DNA of 64,000 nt from Acanthochlamys bracteata (taxonomy: Eukaryota > Streptophyta > Magnoliopsida > Pandanales > Velloziaceae): assembly GCA_019914995.1 (NCBI GenBank), contig CM034126.1, positions 11,165,001 to 11,229,000 of the forward strand, written 5' to 3'. The notes beneath the pieces are model-generated. The model saw only the letters and a program-made list of their open reading frames with translations. It was not told the DNA's origin and made no database searches. Below are positions 37,901 through 50,600 of this stretch, one piece after another. The position numbers and the translations under genes are program-made. Positions within the stretch are counted from its first letter, which is position 1, and each line of letters begins with the position of its first letter.

Positions 37901-39977
37901 CATGCCATCAACACCACTCTTGCATTTTCACATACATACATCAACTGCTTGGAAATAAAGGACTTCAACTACATTGCGCGTTGACGCGGTTCACTCAGCT
38001 ATTTCTATATGATCTTGGACTTTCTATTCCAATCCAAACATGCAAGCTTTCTATCGTGGTTCGACCACTACTAAATGATAAGAACGTAGAAGATGATCAC
38101 AAGATTTCGGATGACTGCAAGTTTGCATGTTTCGTGTAAACCATAATGAATATGGAGCATATCAAATATCGCCAGCACTAGCTGAAGTAAACATGATCGA
38201 GCTTGATATAGCAATACTATTACCTTATCTAAAAACTTATATTGCTTACGCTGTCGACTAGCATTAGCTACTAGCTTTCGTACGCAAATGTGGGTGACGG
38301 AAGAATTATTTTGTTATACGTTTCAAAGATTAGGTGGATCATGACGATCGAGGCTTTGGTGATTCATGTACTTAAGCTACTTTTTAGTTATATTACGATC
38401 CTGCAAAGTATACTGGAATCGCTTTCTGTTACTTCTGTTTTTTCTTTTACTGTTTTTCATTTTTGGAATTTATTTTGGGTTGAGAAGGTTGTTACTTAAG
38501 ATTATTGTAGGGTGTTATGGAAGGCGAGAGAGAGTTGCGTAAAGCAAATAATAGGGACAAGTTATATATAATCTCTAAAGCAAGTAAGGGCAAAGCACTA
38601 GAAAGTTACGCTACATGTATCAAATATTCGTAATTAAATTTCATAAATATAAAAAATATAAAATAAAATTTTTTTAAAAATAAAATAAAAATAAAGTTTA
38701 ATATTTATATTTTAATAATTTTAAAATATATATTAAAAATTTAAAAATATAATTGTATTGAAAAATATATAAATAAAAAAATTAAAACTTAAATTTCGAA
38801 TATAAAAAAATTTTAAATTTTTTATATAACTAAAATATATAAATTATTTAAAATTTAAAATTTAATTAAAAAAATAAAATTATGAATGTTTGAAACATAC
38901 AATGCCGGTTGATGGAAGTCGCCATTTCGCATTACAACCTCCTACCAAATCCCACCGTATTTTATCTAAAAAGGGAAGAAAACAAAATGGAAGTTCACAC
39001 TATGTACGTCAGGATCAAAAGTGGTGTGCTTGCGACAGTAGTAAGCCTTTATGCGTTACTTGTTATTAAAAATTTCACAAGGTCATGGTCTTCCATAACC
39101 TATGGCTTCATTTCGAAGGGACCACTCTGAAAAGTTAAAACCAAAACATTAATCTAGTAAATACTGTTCTTTCGATTGAGTGACCCATGTCGGAAAGTAT
39201 TTCTTATCTATACAACGGGAGACACTGGTTGAGAGTAGTAGTGTGGCATGACGTCCATGTATGTCTTCCAGCTTTTAAGCTGTTTGTTGTTGCGTGATGA
39301 CCGGGGAAAACTCTTAAAATTCTTTCTAGTCAATGCCAATAAATATGACAAAGCATATAAAATACACTACCACTAAATTAATGACTGAACAGAGAATTAA
39401 ATAAACAAAGACCCTTGCAATGAACATGAACACAAGTCTTTCGACAAACACCAGACAAAAGTGAATGTCAAAAAACATGTTCTTGCATGTGAATTCACAG
39501 TATCACCACTCAAGTGTACATTCATTTTCATGGTCATATTTTCTTTTTCCTCTCAAGTAATAATAACAAGATCAGGATCAGTACAGCTCCTCTTCTGATC
39601 AAGGCAATGCCTTCAAATTAGTTACGTTGGTCATGTTACAAAAACACCTTTTGATTGCTACAAATACATCAAAACGAAGAGCAAAATCACAGTGAACTTA
39701 CTCGTTCAACTTTAGGATTAATATATTAAAACTTGAACAAATTCATGGCGCTGTAGATTTGAACATATATTTTAAAATTAAACAGCTCGTATTTTAAAGC
39801 CAAATCTTATTTACTTAAGGATAAAATATGCAGATTAAACTAAGACAACAGTTGCTACGCCTGCCGATATATCCTATAAATTCTTTTGTTCTGAATTGCG
39901 AAGAAGCCAACTACTCTATTCGTTCCTTTCGTTTAGACAATTCTCCATTTTATAATTCATTTGCTTGCTCTGTTCCA

Positions 39978-42816
39978 ATGGCAGAGCAGCAGCTGCTCTC
40001 TGCCGGCCCTCGGCACGATAACCTTCCACCAAGCTACGTCAGGCCGGAATCTCAACGGCCTCGTCTTCACGAAGTTGTCGCCAATGAGAGCGTCCCTCTC
40101 GTCGATTTAGAAAACCCCAACAAACTCCAAATAATCCAACAAATTGCGCATGCTTGCTTTTCCTACGGTTTCTTTCAGGTAAACGATTCCAACTTCTTCT
40201 CATTCTAAGTTAATCTTATCTGCTCTGACAAGCAGATGAGTAAAACGGGTTTGTGGGTGTTGTTAGATTGTAAATCATGGGATGTCACAAGAGTTGATAG
40301 AGAAGATGCAAGAAGTTTCTAGAGAGTTCTTTCAGTTACCTGCTGAGGAAAAGATGAAGTTGTACTCCGATGATCCAGCGAAGAAGATGAGACTTTCGAC
40401 GAGCTTCAATGTTAGAAAAGAGACGGTTCATAACTGGAGGGATTATCTCAGGCTCCATTGCTACCCCCTAGAGGAATTTGTCCCCGACTGGCCTTCAAAT
40501 CCATCCTCATTCAAGTAAGCATTTCTTATGAAAGTTCTTTTTGTTTTCTCGTTTATGTGTTTGCCTTTTGGTGCTTCTTGAACAATGCAATGCTGCTTAA
40601 AAACTATCGTGCCGCCTCTATATGTATGAAATTACTGTTCTTCCAAACAGCATGAAATTATTCTTGGAGTTATATTTGTAGAAATTAACTGCTCAAAGAT
40701 GGTCAATAGCACCAATTGTGTACTGAATTACTAAGTAGGCAATTGCTTTTATGTTTTCGAAATTTCAGACATCGTACGATCATTTCATGTAGAGTAGTAT
40801 TATAAATTTCTACTAACAACACAACTATAGCACAGCAAAGAGTCAATATCATGAAGCACAGTAACCTTGCACATTAAGATCAAAAGAGTATCAGAAGCGT
40901 ACTAACGGTGACCACCTGTGACGTCCTTGCCTATCAAATTTATAGCTACTACTTTGAATTGATCATGGACGGAGCACAATAGGCATTTCCATATAGTATA
41001 AAACCGTATTTTCCTATCCGAATCGATTTGCTTCAAACATTTAGGAAGAGCTGCATCCATCAGTTTCTAATGTTGCTACGTCAATGCAGTGGTGATTTCT
41101 CCACTTGATGAAAGCTAAATGGTGGATTCTAGATATCAATTTTTTACTAATTTGATTTTTAGGGGTTTTGCTTAATATTCTATCCAATAGCGGTTAGTAG
41201 TAGAAGAGTAAATAGACAACCATCTTTTGTAAATGATTGTTTCTTACTAATGTCTAATTGGACCACTTGCAAAGCATTTGTTCAAGGTAATGTTTGCTGA
41301 GTGATTTAAATTTTTTTTTGCTGAAATAAAAAATATTTTAATTTTTAAAATTTTTTTTAATTTTTTATCTCAATAAAATAATAATAATAATAATAAATAA
41401 TAATAATATCTTATAATATGTAAAGTTTTTATATAATTTTACATTTAAAATTTTTTTATAAAATATTTTAAATTTTTATTAAAAATTAGCTCATTTGTGA
41501 GATTGACTTTGAATCACATGGTTATTTATTTATTCTTTTCCTATTTTTTAAGTAAAAGCTCATGGTACTTGTCTCCCCTAGAAGGTGAAACCATTATAGA
41601 CATGCATTTGAGTCTCATCAAGTGCGCTCCAACTCGTGGGTTTCGTAGCAAAAGATTCTGCATTTGTGTTTATATGTGGATTCCTCGTTCCTACCTTCTT
41701 TTCCTTAAAACACTGTTGTAATAGTTGTGAATGGAAATTTCATTTAGGACCATTGGTAGTAATGCACGCAAATGCAACAAAAACATGTTCAACCACATGC
41801 CAAGCATGAAGAAAAAAATATCACTTTGCTTCTAAAATTCCTGTGCTGTCATTTGACATTGCTTAAAACTTGAATTTCAATTTTTTCTTTCTTAAACAAA
41901 CTTTGTACGGTATTTTTAAACAGATTTTAAATTTTTAAAAGAATACAAATAAATTATATTATATATATATAATAAATAATAAGCTTATGTTTTTGAAAAG
42001 TTTTAAAATATGTTTGTTTTTGAATTATTCTTTTTAATTTTAAACACTCCCCATTATACTTACAAATTAAAGGTTTCATGAGTAATAGTTTTTGATATAC
42101 TTATGTTTTTGTTTGTCTTACTCATTGATCCATTATGTATGCAGGGAAGTGGTGAGCAACTACTGTAGAGAAGTTAGGAAGTTGGGTTTCCGAGTACTAG
42201 GTTTGATCTCACTCAGCCTCGGTCTAGAAGAGGACTACATTGAAAAAGTTTTAGGAGAACAAGAACAGCATATGGCGATCAACTTTTATCCCCAGTGCCC
42301 AGAACCTGAGCTCACTTATGGCTTGCCTGCACATACGGACCCTAACGCTCTAACTATTCTTCTTCAAGACCACAAGGTCTGCGGTCTGCAGGTTCTTAAA
42401 GATGGTAAATGGATTGCAGCCAATCCGCATCCAGATGCATTTGTCATCAACATTGGCGATCAATTACAGGTGATTGATACTAACTCAGCCTTTAGATATA
42501 CTGGTTCTTCTTTGAATGGAATGAAAGAAGATTTGAAAGAGGAATTATACAATGCTGAAACTTTGCCTTGCAGGCATTGAGCAACGGGAAGTATAGGAGC
42601 GTTTGGCACCGAGCAGTTGTTAATTCCGACAAGGATAGGATGTCCATCGCTTCTTTCCTCTGCCCAAGTAACACAGCAGTGATAAAGCCTGCGGAGAAGC
42701 TAACTGAGGATGGTGCTACTGCAGTATACAGAAGCTACACTTATGATGATTACTACAAGAAATTCTGGAGTAGAAATTTGGATCAGGAACATTGTTTGGA
42801 ATTTTTCAGAACGTAG
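39978..42816 (+). CDS. DMR6-like: 2-oxoglutarate/Fe(II) dioxygenase, DMR6-like
   Basis: Four exons encode 338 residues: 39978-40178, 40267-40514, 42145-42469 and 42574-42816, with all phases consistent. The best match is the DMR6/DLO clade, soluble 2-oxoglutarate-dependent oxygenases that hydroxylate salicylic acid and restrain immunity (family knowledge). Seen here are the N-terminal DIOX_N block (VPLVDLENP, then HACFSYGFFQIVNHGM across the first splice), the clade hallmark FYPQCPEPELTYGLPAHTDP, iron ligands His213, Asp215 and His270 (SVWHRAVVN), and the 2-oxoglutarate Arg280-x-Ser282. The start is the ATG at 39978, which opens MAEQQLLSAG and gives the usual family length; an upstream in-frame ATG at 39828 would add 50 atypical residues. 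Intron 2 is 1.6 kb. Relatives lie at 58823-59052 and 63474-64000 on the other strand. The exact substrate is inferred. Confidence 0.93.
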
Positions 42817-43297
42817 GTTACACCCATGTCTTAACTATAAACTGCAACTTCAATTTGCCAAAATCACTAGGTACGGTTCATAGTATATGATGTTTTTCTC
42901 ACCGACTTATTAATTTGTTGGTGTTGGAAACAAGACTTCTGTTAGATTATACATCAACAAATGAATATGCATCTCTTTAAAGAGTACGTCAATCTTTTTT
43001 TTTTTTTTTCATCGTTAGTTTGAAATTGCTTATAAAATAAATTTTTTTGAAATAAAAAGTATTTTTCTTTTTAAATGAATTTTATTTTTTTTATTTTTAA
43101 AAAAATAATAAAAATATATAATAAAAAATTTTATTATTTAAAATTTTTTTACACTATCTAAATTTTTAAATAAATTTTTAAAATATGTATTGGAAAATAT
43201 AAAATTAAAAAAATTAAAAAATTATTTTTAGTATGCACGGTCAAAACGCAGCCATAATTTAATTGAAAATTCTGACGTCTTATTTTAAACATATAAA

Positions 43298-43814
43298 TAG
43301 AGGTGTAAAAATGGGCCGGGTCAGGCCGGGCGAGCCGATAATCGAATCGGCTCGCCTCGCTTTGATGAATAAAGATGATAGAATCGCCCGATGCAGCGGC
43401 GGGACGGCCAATTAAGTTGGCCTGCCGGACGGTCCGTCCGTCCGGATACTGTTCATATTGACCGATCAACGATCAATTAAGTTGGCCTGCCGGACGGTCC
43501 GTTCGTCCGAATACTGTTTATATTGACCATTAAGTTGGCCTGCCGGACGGTCCGTTCGTCCGAATACTGTTTATATTGACCGGTCAATATGGACCGTTAA
43601 TCAGATCAAATTTTAATAAAAAATATTTTTATATTACTAAAAAATAAATTTTAAAAATAAAAAATATTTTTTTAATTTTATCTTAAAAATAATTTTTAAT
43701 TTCTATTTTATATATATAAATTGGATAAATAGATCAGATCGGATCGTGAGAAAAAAAATCGGTCCAAATATTTTACCCAGATCAGACCAACCCAGCCCGT
43801 CCGTTTTTGCACTA
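43298..43814. mobile_element. GC-rich hAT-type non-autonomous element with internal repeat
   Basis: The left end TAGAGGTGTAAAAATGGG is shared with the element at 59699 and inversely with the right end of 44130-44598. The right end TTTTTGCACTA is the corresponding inverted terminus. Target duplication is imperfect. Inside, a segment of about 55-75 bases with GTTGGCCTGCCGGACGGTCC occurs three times in tandem (about 43413, 43472 and 43530). No coding capacity. Confidence 0.75.
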
Positions 43815-44129
43815 TGTAAACTCAAAACCAACGGCAGTACCATTTTTCTCAAAAAAGATTAAAGAAAAGAAAATAAAATGGATCATGTCCTGACACGAGT
43901 CCAGCTAATTACCTAACTACTAGCCTTGAAGTTCTTATAATTTTATCCTTAAAAGAATTATAAATTACGGAAGACTTGACCTACATAGCTAGTCAGTCAA
44001 TAGTCAATGGATGAATACAATTTGTTTTTCTCCTTCTTCTGTATTGGAAGGATATTATAGGTTTTGATAAAAACACACCTTTCGTTCATAAATGAACTAT
44101 ACGACAAATGGTAAGTAGATACTTACGAT

Positions 44130-44598
44130 TATAGATGCAAAAACAGTCGGGCCGGGTTGGCCCGGACCGGTCCGCCCGGGCTAAGTTAATATATCGGGTC
44201 ATTGACCGGCTTGGTAGCGAAAAAGCAGAGCCGATCGCCCTGTTTCAATTCTCACGACTCCGTCCGGTCCATTTATCCGATTTATATTTTAATTTTATAT
44301 AAAAAATAGAAATTAAAAATTATTTTTAAGATAAAATAAAAAATAAATATTTTTTATTTTTAAAATTTATTTTTTAGTAATATAAAAATATTTTTTAATT
44401 AAAATTTGACGCAATCGGCCTATATTATGATCGATCGATATGAACGATGATCGACGGACGGGCGCCCGCCCGCCCGCTCGCTGCGTTAGATCGGACGGTC
44501 CGGTCCTCCACATTCACCGGGCCGGACGGGCCGATAACCGGATCAATTGACCGGACCGCAGGCCGACCCGTTTGACTTGGCCCATTTTTACATCTCTA
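44130..44598. mobile_element. GC-rich hAT-type non-autonomous element
   Basis: Bounded by a perfect 8-base direct repeat CTTACGAT (44122-44129 and 44599-44606). Termini are inverted: TATAGATGCAAAAA at the left, TTTTTACATCTCTA at the right. The ends are very rich in GGCCCGGACCGG-like sequence, and the middle is AT-rich. It is in the opposite orientation to the copy at 43298. Non-coding. Confidence 0.87.
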
Positions 44599-45094
44599 CT
44601 TACGATTGCATATTAAATTTTACTTCTTTATGCAAATGGATTGAAAGGTCATGAAGTCAACTGAAGCTATCATTTCTTATTAATTTAAGTCTCAGGCATT
44701 TCTAGAAGCCACTACTTTACCTCGTATTTGAATAACTAAAAAAAAGGAACTTCGTATAAAAATATTTTCAAAAAATTTTCATAATTTTGTAAATACATAC
44801 AATATTCATATACCCTCCAATTTTTAAGAAACTCCACTAACATCGTGTTTTTGGGATAGGAAGCCAAAGAAATTATGCCACATATGCATTCAATTTCTTT
44901 GTAAATGAGTACTACTTTTATATTATACATTTTTTAATTTTTAATTTTCTAATTCTATTTTTTTGGAAGGTAATTTGGGTTCGATAAGTGGCCCAACCCA
45001 AATTACTCAACAGCAAAATGGGCCATAAGAAGGTGAAGTCTGGAAGCTGCTCGGTTGAAACTTCAGGTCTTAAGGTCTACTTGCACGAGTCTAC

Positions 45095-45325
45095 TGAAAA
45101 TACTTTTAAAATAATTCTTTTTTTAAATAGAAAGTTTTTTTTTAGAAACAATTTTTTTATTTTCAAAAAATAATAAAAATATATAAAAAGAATTTCATTA
45201 CATAAAATTTTTCTATATTTTTTGAAAATTTTAAATAAATTTTTAAATATTTATAAAATACATATTAAATAATATAAAATTAAAAATTAAAAAATTATTT
45301 TTTGATAAGTTAAGCCAAACAGGAT
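45095..45325. repeat. AT-rich MITE-like element
   Basis: The interior shares AATAATAAAAATATATAA and TAAAATTTTTCTATATTTT with the GTTTGG family; the right side ends near GTTAAGCCAAACAGGAT. The left terminus is eroded. Confidence 0.45.
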
Positions 45326-47647
45326 ACAATAACTCAAGTGATGTGCCCACTATCAACTGCTTGTCCACATATTAATAGCAAACTGCGACTGACAAGATTA
45401 GATAATATTAGGAACAAACTTTCTTCCAGCAATTACTTGAAATAGTATAGATCAACATCGGTAAAATATTTACTGAGAATTTTGCCAAAATAGTAAGGTG
45501 ATTGTAGGAGAATGATAATTTTCTTTTTTTGGCAAGATTGATAGTTTATTATATACAATTAATACAAATGACTTTCACTCACACCAGATTCATTCGTTTA
45601 ATTATATACACTTGGATCTTGGTGCGGCAAGGCCAAATATCAACAACAATCCGTTATCACCAAAACTATCAAGCTATATATCTCGCAATGCCAATGGATT
45701 GAAAAAGACTCACCTCATGCTTTTTGTCACTATTTGTAAAAGCTAAAGTTAAGGTTTCATCTGCTTTTTTGTACTGAGAAAAATCTGCGATCGCTACTCA
45801 GACAAAGAAACAGCAAATCAGAAATGCTATAAAGTCTTAACAAAAAACAAGAAAGTGCTTCTTATGTATAACAAATATTAGCCATGATATAACGGCAAGC
45901 GGAAACGATAAATATTTCACAGCAGTCCCTTTTTCTAGTTCCTAAAGAGCAGCAAATAGAGGCAAAGATTTTCTCCTGTAGCTCATCCCCATGCGAAAAC
46001 TTTAGACTATATTGTTACCCTCTAGAGCTACAAATCGGATCTGGATTGCAAAGAAAAATGAGCTCTGAAAGAAATTTTGTAACCTAACTTTTACTAAGGA
46101 ATATAGGACTACAACTTTTAAGGAGTTACTATCATTAATATTGTAGATGGAAATGAGTGAAGACTCAAACTATAACCCAAAACAGAGAAACTGAGCTTGA
46201 AATAGATGAATGTTGTAAAGAGACTCATGATAGAGTGCGACAGGGTAACATGAAACAGAGAGGAGAAAAAACAAGTGAAGACGGAGATCTTCAATTATAT
46301 AATGCAAAGATAAAACAAATCAAGAAAGAGGAAACAAAAATTCATAAGAAGATCAAAATGCAGACCGAGTCTATCAAGAGGGGAAAAAAATTATGTAGCT
46401 AAACTTCGAAACTCTCTACCCTTTCTTGCCTCACAAGGGGTAACCATTGTAGGTTCGAAACTCTCCCTATAAGGTGGTTTGTTTCTTCTTTGCCACCTAA
46501 ACAAGTAATAATAATTGCTTATTATAAGCGCATACAGATTGATATTCTCAAGAGGACATAAAGTTACAGGTTAATTGACAATGATAATGTAGTGACATTT
46601 TTTGCATGTTAATCTAAAATCTACAACAAAGAATTGGGTCTTTGTGGTATCCCTATCCAATTATCTACGATCCATTTAGTAAGTATTTTAATATCACCAA
46701 ACTCTACTTTCTTCCTTTAAAATTTGAATTCGAATCACTTCATCTATTTGAATTATCATTTCGTATTCCACTTCCACTTAAAACACCAAAATTACTTCCA
46801 TCAAAACTTTATCTAAACTCAACTTCACATTTATCACTCCAACTTCAACTTCTATGAAACTTTACTTCTCACTAAACTCTATTTTTTAGGAAAATCACCT
46901 TCGCAAAACTCACGTTCAAACCTAAACCATGCTTCCAATTTCCAGCTCCTCATCTTTTACCAAATATATGAAGCAAGCAATTTCCTCTTCCTTCTCTCTT
47001 ATATCTCCAAGATGTGAGATTGAATCAAACCCGAAAGATCAAAACATCTTAATTGAGTAATGAAACACTACAACTGATATTGTGCACACCAACAATCAAG
47101 AAAAGCTATCCAAGAATGCTTAAGTAACAGCGCATTCATTAGCAATCGCTCTCAAACTACGAAATTTATGTGACAAATAAAGAAATTTCATCTAGACCCA
47201 ATCCAGATACGTTTCAGCAAACACAAAAAACAGCCTAGAAAATGATGAGATATTAGAGAGTAGGAAGAAAGAAGATCTAGTGAACGATGGTCACCAGCTT
47301 CTTCTGCCCGCACCGCTCTTCCTCAAGAGAAGCGATGAATGGCTCATCCATTCTGCGCAGCGGGGTTCCTGCCGACGCGGTGGAGCTCTTTCTCAGTGGC
47401 GTCATTGACCAGATGAATTGAGGCTTTGGGTTTTCGGGTAAATTGAATCTGAATCTGTGAATCAACTTCAATTGTGTGTTTTCAAGCCCGTGTCAACGTG
47501 AAGCCCATTTAGTAAAACGGAATACTCAAAGCCCAAACCAAATAAACACCTTTCTCTTCAGCGACCTATCCCTTCAATCTTCTTCCATATCCATTTCTCA
47601 ATCTTCTGAACCAGCGAAGTAAACAAACTTCAAGCAAAGCCATTGCC

Positions 47648-50600
47648 ATGGCCATGGCTCCTACTACTTCACTATCTTTACCTTCTCCTTTACCCATTAC
47701 CACCAAGCTCCAACTCTCGTCTTCTTTCCTTCCTTCTCTCTCCTTCAACACCGTCTCTCCTCCTTTCCCATTCCTCCGCCGCCGTTCTTTTCAAACGCTC
47801 ACTGTTAAAGCCATGGCTCCTCCTAAACCCGGAAAAAAATCCAAGAAAGGTAGTTTCACTCTTTAATTCACTTGTCTAACTTGTTTATCTGTTGGGTTAT
47901 TTGAACTTTGACGAATCCTTATTTGGACTGTTGAAACAACAGTGGTTGGAATTATCAAGCTGGCGCTGGAAGCTGGAAAGGCAACGCCCGCGCCGCCGGT
48001 GGGACCTGCGCTTGGTTCGAAGGGTGTGAACATTATGGCATTTTGTAAGGAGTACAATGCAAAGACCGCCGACAAGGCCGGATACGTTATTCCAGTGGAG
48101 ATCACCGTATTTGATGTAAGTGAGTGAGTTTAGTGTTCTGAAGTCTTTTATATAAGAATTGTATATTATTTGTAATTTTGGTAGTTTAACATTGTCTATA
48201 AGCTCTTCCTTGTTATCAATATAAAAGTTTGAAACTTTGGACTTGCGTTTTGCCAATATTTTTTAGTTTATGATTTATTTGTTACAGGATAAGAGCTTTA
48301 CTTTCATCTTGAAGACTCCACCTGCTTCGGTTCTATTGCTGAAAGCTGCAGGTTAGGCTTCTTCTGCTTTCTTTTTTATCACTTTCTACTAATTTTATGT
48401 TCCGTTTCTTCTTGGTAGTGTGGATTTTGTCATGTTGAATTTGTTCAAAACGAAAATTGTGATTGAGGAGATATGTTTGGTAAATACAACTTTGAAGCTT
48501 CTTCACTACTTTAAATTATATAATAACTTTAATTTACTTGGAATATGACTTTCTTACTTGAACAACCCCATTCTCAAGGGTATCTATACAAGATACAATA
48601 ATGGAACAAAAAAACCAGCTGTACAGAATAATTATAACTGGACATACTAACTCTCCCTCTCAAGTTGGTGTATAAACATCCTACATATCCAATTTGGATA
48701 GTAATTTATGGAGTGGACCAATAGTAACTGCGTGAGTCATCATTTAGCTGGTTAAGCTGCACTTTAATGTAAGGCATCTTTATCGTGTCAGAATCAAGAT
48801 TTTTCTTAATGTAGTTCCTATCAAGTTCAGCATCCATAATTAGATAAACTGCACCGAACTATTTGCTATCTTAATATCTGCCGTATTATCACAAAAAGGC
48901 ACCATAGATTTGGACCAAACCCAAGTTCTCTTAAAAGAAATCTTAGCCGAATAAGCTTTGTAGTTGCATGGTGAAGAGCACAATATTCAGCTTTTAACAT
49001 CAATGCTGCATTCTATTTCTTACTTCTCCAACTCACCAATTAGCTCCAACAAATGATACATATTCAGAAGTAGACTTCCTTTCTAACTTGAATCCATCAA
49101 AATTAGAACTTGTGTAGCTCATAATGTCTAGGTGTCCATTCTTGCAAAACATATCAACTTTACTCGGAGAGGATTTCAAATAAATCAAGATGTGATCCAC
49201 TACATTCATGTGTTGATCATTAGGATTGTGCATAAATTCGTTCATTACACTGAGTACATATGATAGGTAAGGTCTAATGTGAGTCAAATAGATCAACTTC
49301 GTCCCTTGTTTCCAATATCTCTTTTGATTCATTGGATCCAATCAAGATAAATAGTAATGCCATGATTCACCTAAGTAGGAGTACCTATAGTTTCACATAC
49401 ATAGTTATAAGTTTCAACCAAGAAAGCTAATGCACGCTTCTGTAGTGAGAAAAACGCTTGCTTGGATGGAGACACTTCAATGTCCAAGTACTTTAAAAAC
49501 CCCAAATCTTTCATTCAAATTTCTTAGCTAAATAGCTTTTTTTTTGTCTCATTTGCGTTACTACATATAACAATCATGTCATAGATATAAATAATAAGGT
49601 AAATCATCACCATCTATTTTATAAAACAGATTGTGATCTAACAAAGCTTGCTTAAAACATTCTCCTTTATTTAGTAGCTCAATCTACGAAACCATACCTT
49701 TGGCGACTATTTCAACCCACACTGCGTCTTTTTCAACTTGCATACCTTTCCTTCTTCTAGTGTAAACCCTTCGGAGGATCCATATACTCCTTCTATATCA
49801 AATTACCTGATAAAAAAAGTATTCTTCACATCAAACTGTCATAATGTCCAAATTAATCACAAGATAGAGCATTTTGAACAGTGTTCATCTTGGCTTCAGA
49901 GTAAAAGTCTTTAAGCCAATCCTATAAGTTTTTGTAATCCTCAAAAACTAGTCTGGTCTTGTATATGTTTTAACTATACATCTACTTTATATTTCACTGA
50001 AACATTCACTTCTGCCTCACTATCTTCTTCCCTTCTAGTAACTCGACCATCTCCTAAGTGGAGTTCTTTAGGAGTGCTTTTAATTCCTCTACGATAGCGG
50101 CCTTTCACTTAAGATTTCCAAGAGGTATCTGAAAATAACTAGGAATAGATGTAGAAGACAAATGAAGGGCAAAAGAAAGTTGAGTTTTAGACAGACAGTA
50201 AGAATCAGAGTCAAAATAGATAACAAATATTGAAAAATGATTTTAGAAACTCAACCTATCCGATTTTTTACTATCATAAAGGGGCTATCTCCTCTCACCA
50301 ATTAGTGTATTCAACACAGCAATTTTTTTACTTTATAGATTTGGAGTCAATATATGAAGTTGAAGATATAGGAGAACGAACGTATACCTCAAAATTAATT
50401 AAGGCAGAGTCACCGGAAGGCATGGTATATCATTAAAAGGAGTGCTGGAATTTGAAGGGTGTATAACTGTAGAAGAATCTCTTTTTACTTCAAATTTGTA
50501 ACCTCTTCTCTTTCATCCATAAATGTTACTCTTCCTTGCTATTAATCTCCTCCTAAGAACCAAAGATTTATCCTCAGAGAAATAAAAAGTATGTACATAT

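Larger units (their letters stand above)
31846..39977. other. 8-kb interval with no intact gene
   Basis: The TTG1 3' UTR presumably lies in the first few hundred bases. A GT/GC-rich run lies near 32470-32500. The interval then holds one exon-like fragment (32933-33021), a copia relic (34241-34918) and otherwise unremarkable AT-rich DNA. Very AT-rich blocks occur at 38640-38880. Short ORFs at 36624-36863, 37209-37412 and 37627-37893 show no recognisable domain. The last few hundred bases should include the promoter of the DMR6-like gene. Confidence 0.55.
42817..47647. other. Repeat-dense interval between the DMR6-like and L11 genes
   Basis: No gene is supported. It holds AT-rich MITE-like blocks at about 43015-43240 and 45095-45325 (both with the TAAAATTTTTCTA-type landmark) and two GC-rich hAT-type elements (43298-43814, 44130-44598). 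A minus-strand ORF at 47277-47471 (64 codons, ending CGQKKLVTIVH) lies divergent to the L11 gene and has no recognisable domain. The stretch 47480-47647 should be L11 promoter and leader. Confidence 0.5.

Noticed and set aside
39828-39977. 50-residue upstream extension of the DMR6-like gene from an in-frame ATG at 39828
   Set aside because: The extension does not resemble family N-termini; the ATG at 39978 gives 338 residues, the usual size.
42470-42573. Reading through the last intron of the DMR6-like gene (frame continues to 42580)
   Set aside because: The read-through peptide departs from the family while the GT/AG junction restores GDQLQ-ALSNG exactly.
46420-46500. GGTTCGAAACTC phrase that resembles a tRNA T-loop
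   Set aside because: No matching acceptor stem, D-loop or anticodon arm can be folded around it.
47277-47471. Minus-strand 64-codon ORF divergent to the L11 gene
   Set aside because: It might be a small gene, but no family is recognised and no splice or promoter evidence is visible; not annotated as a gene.
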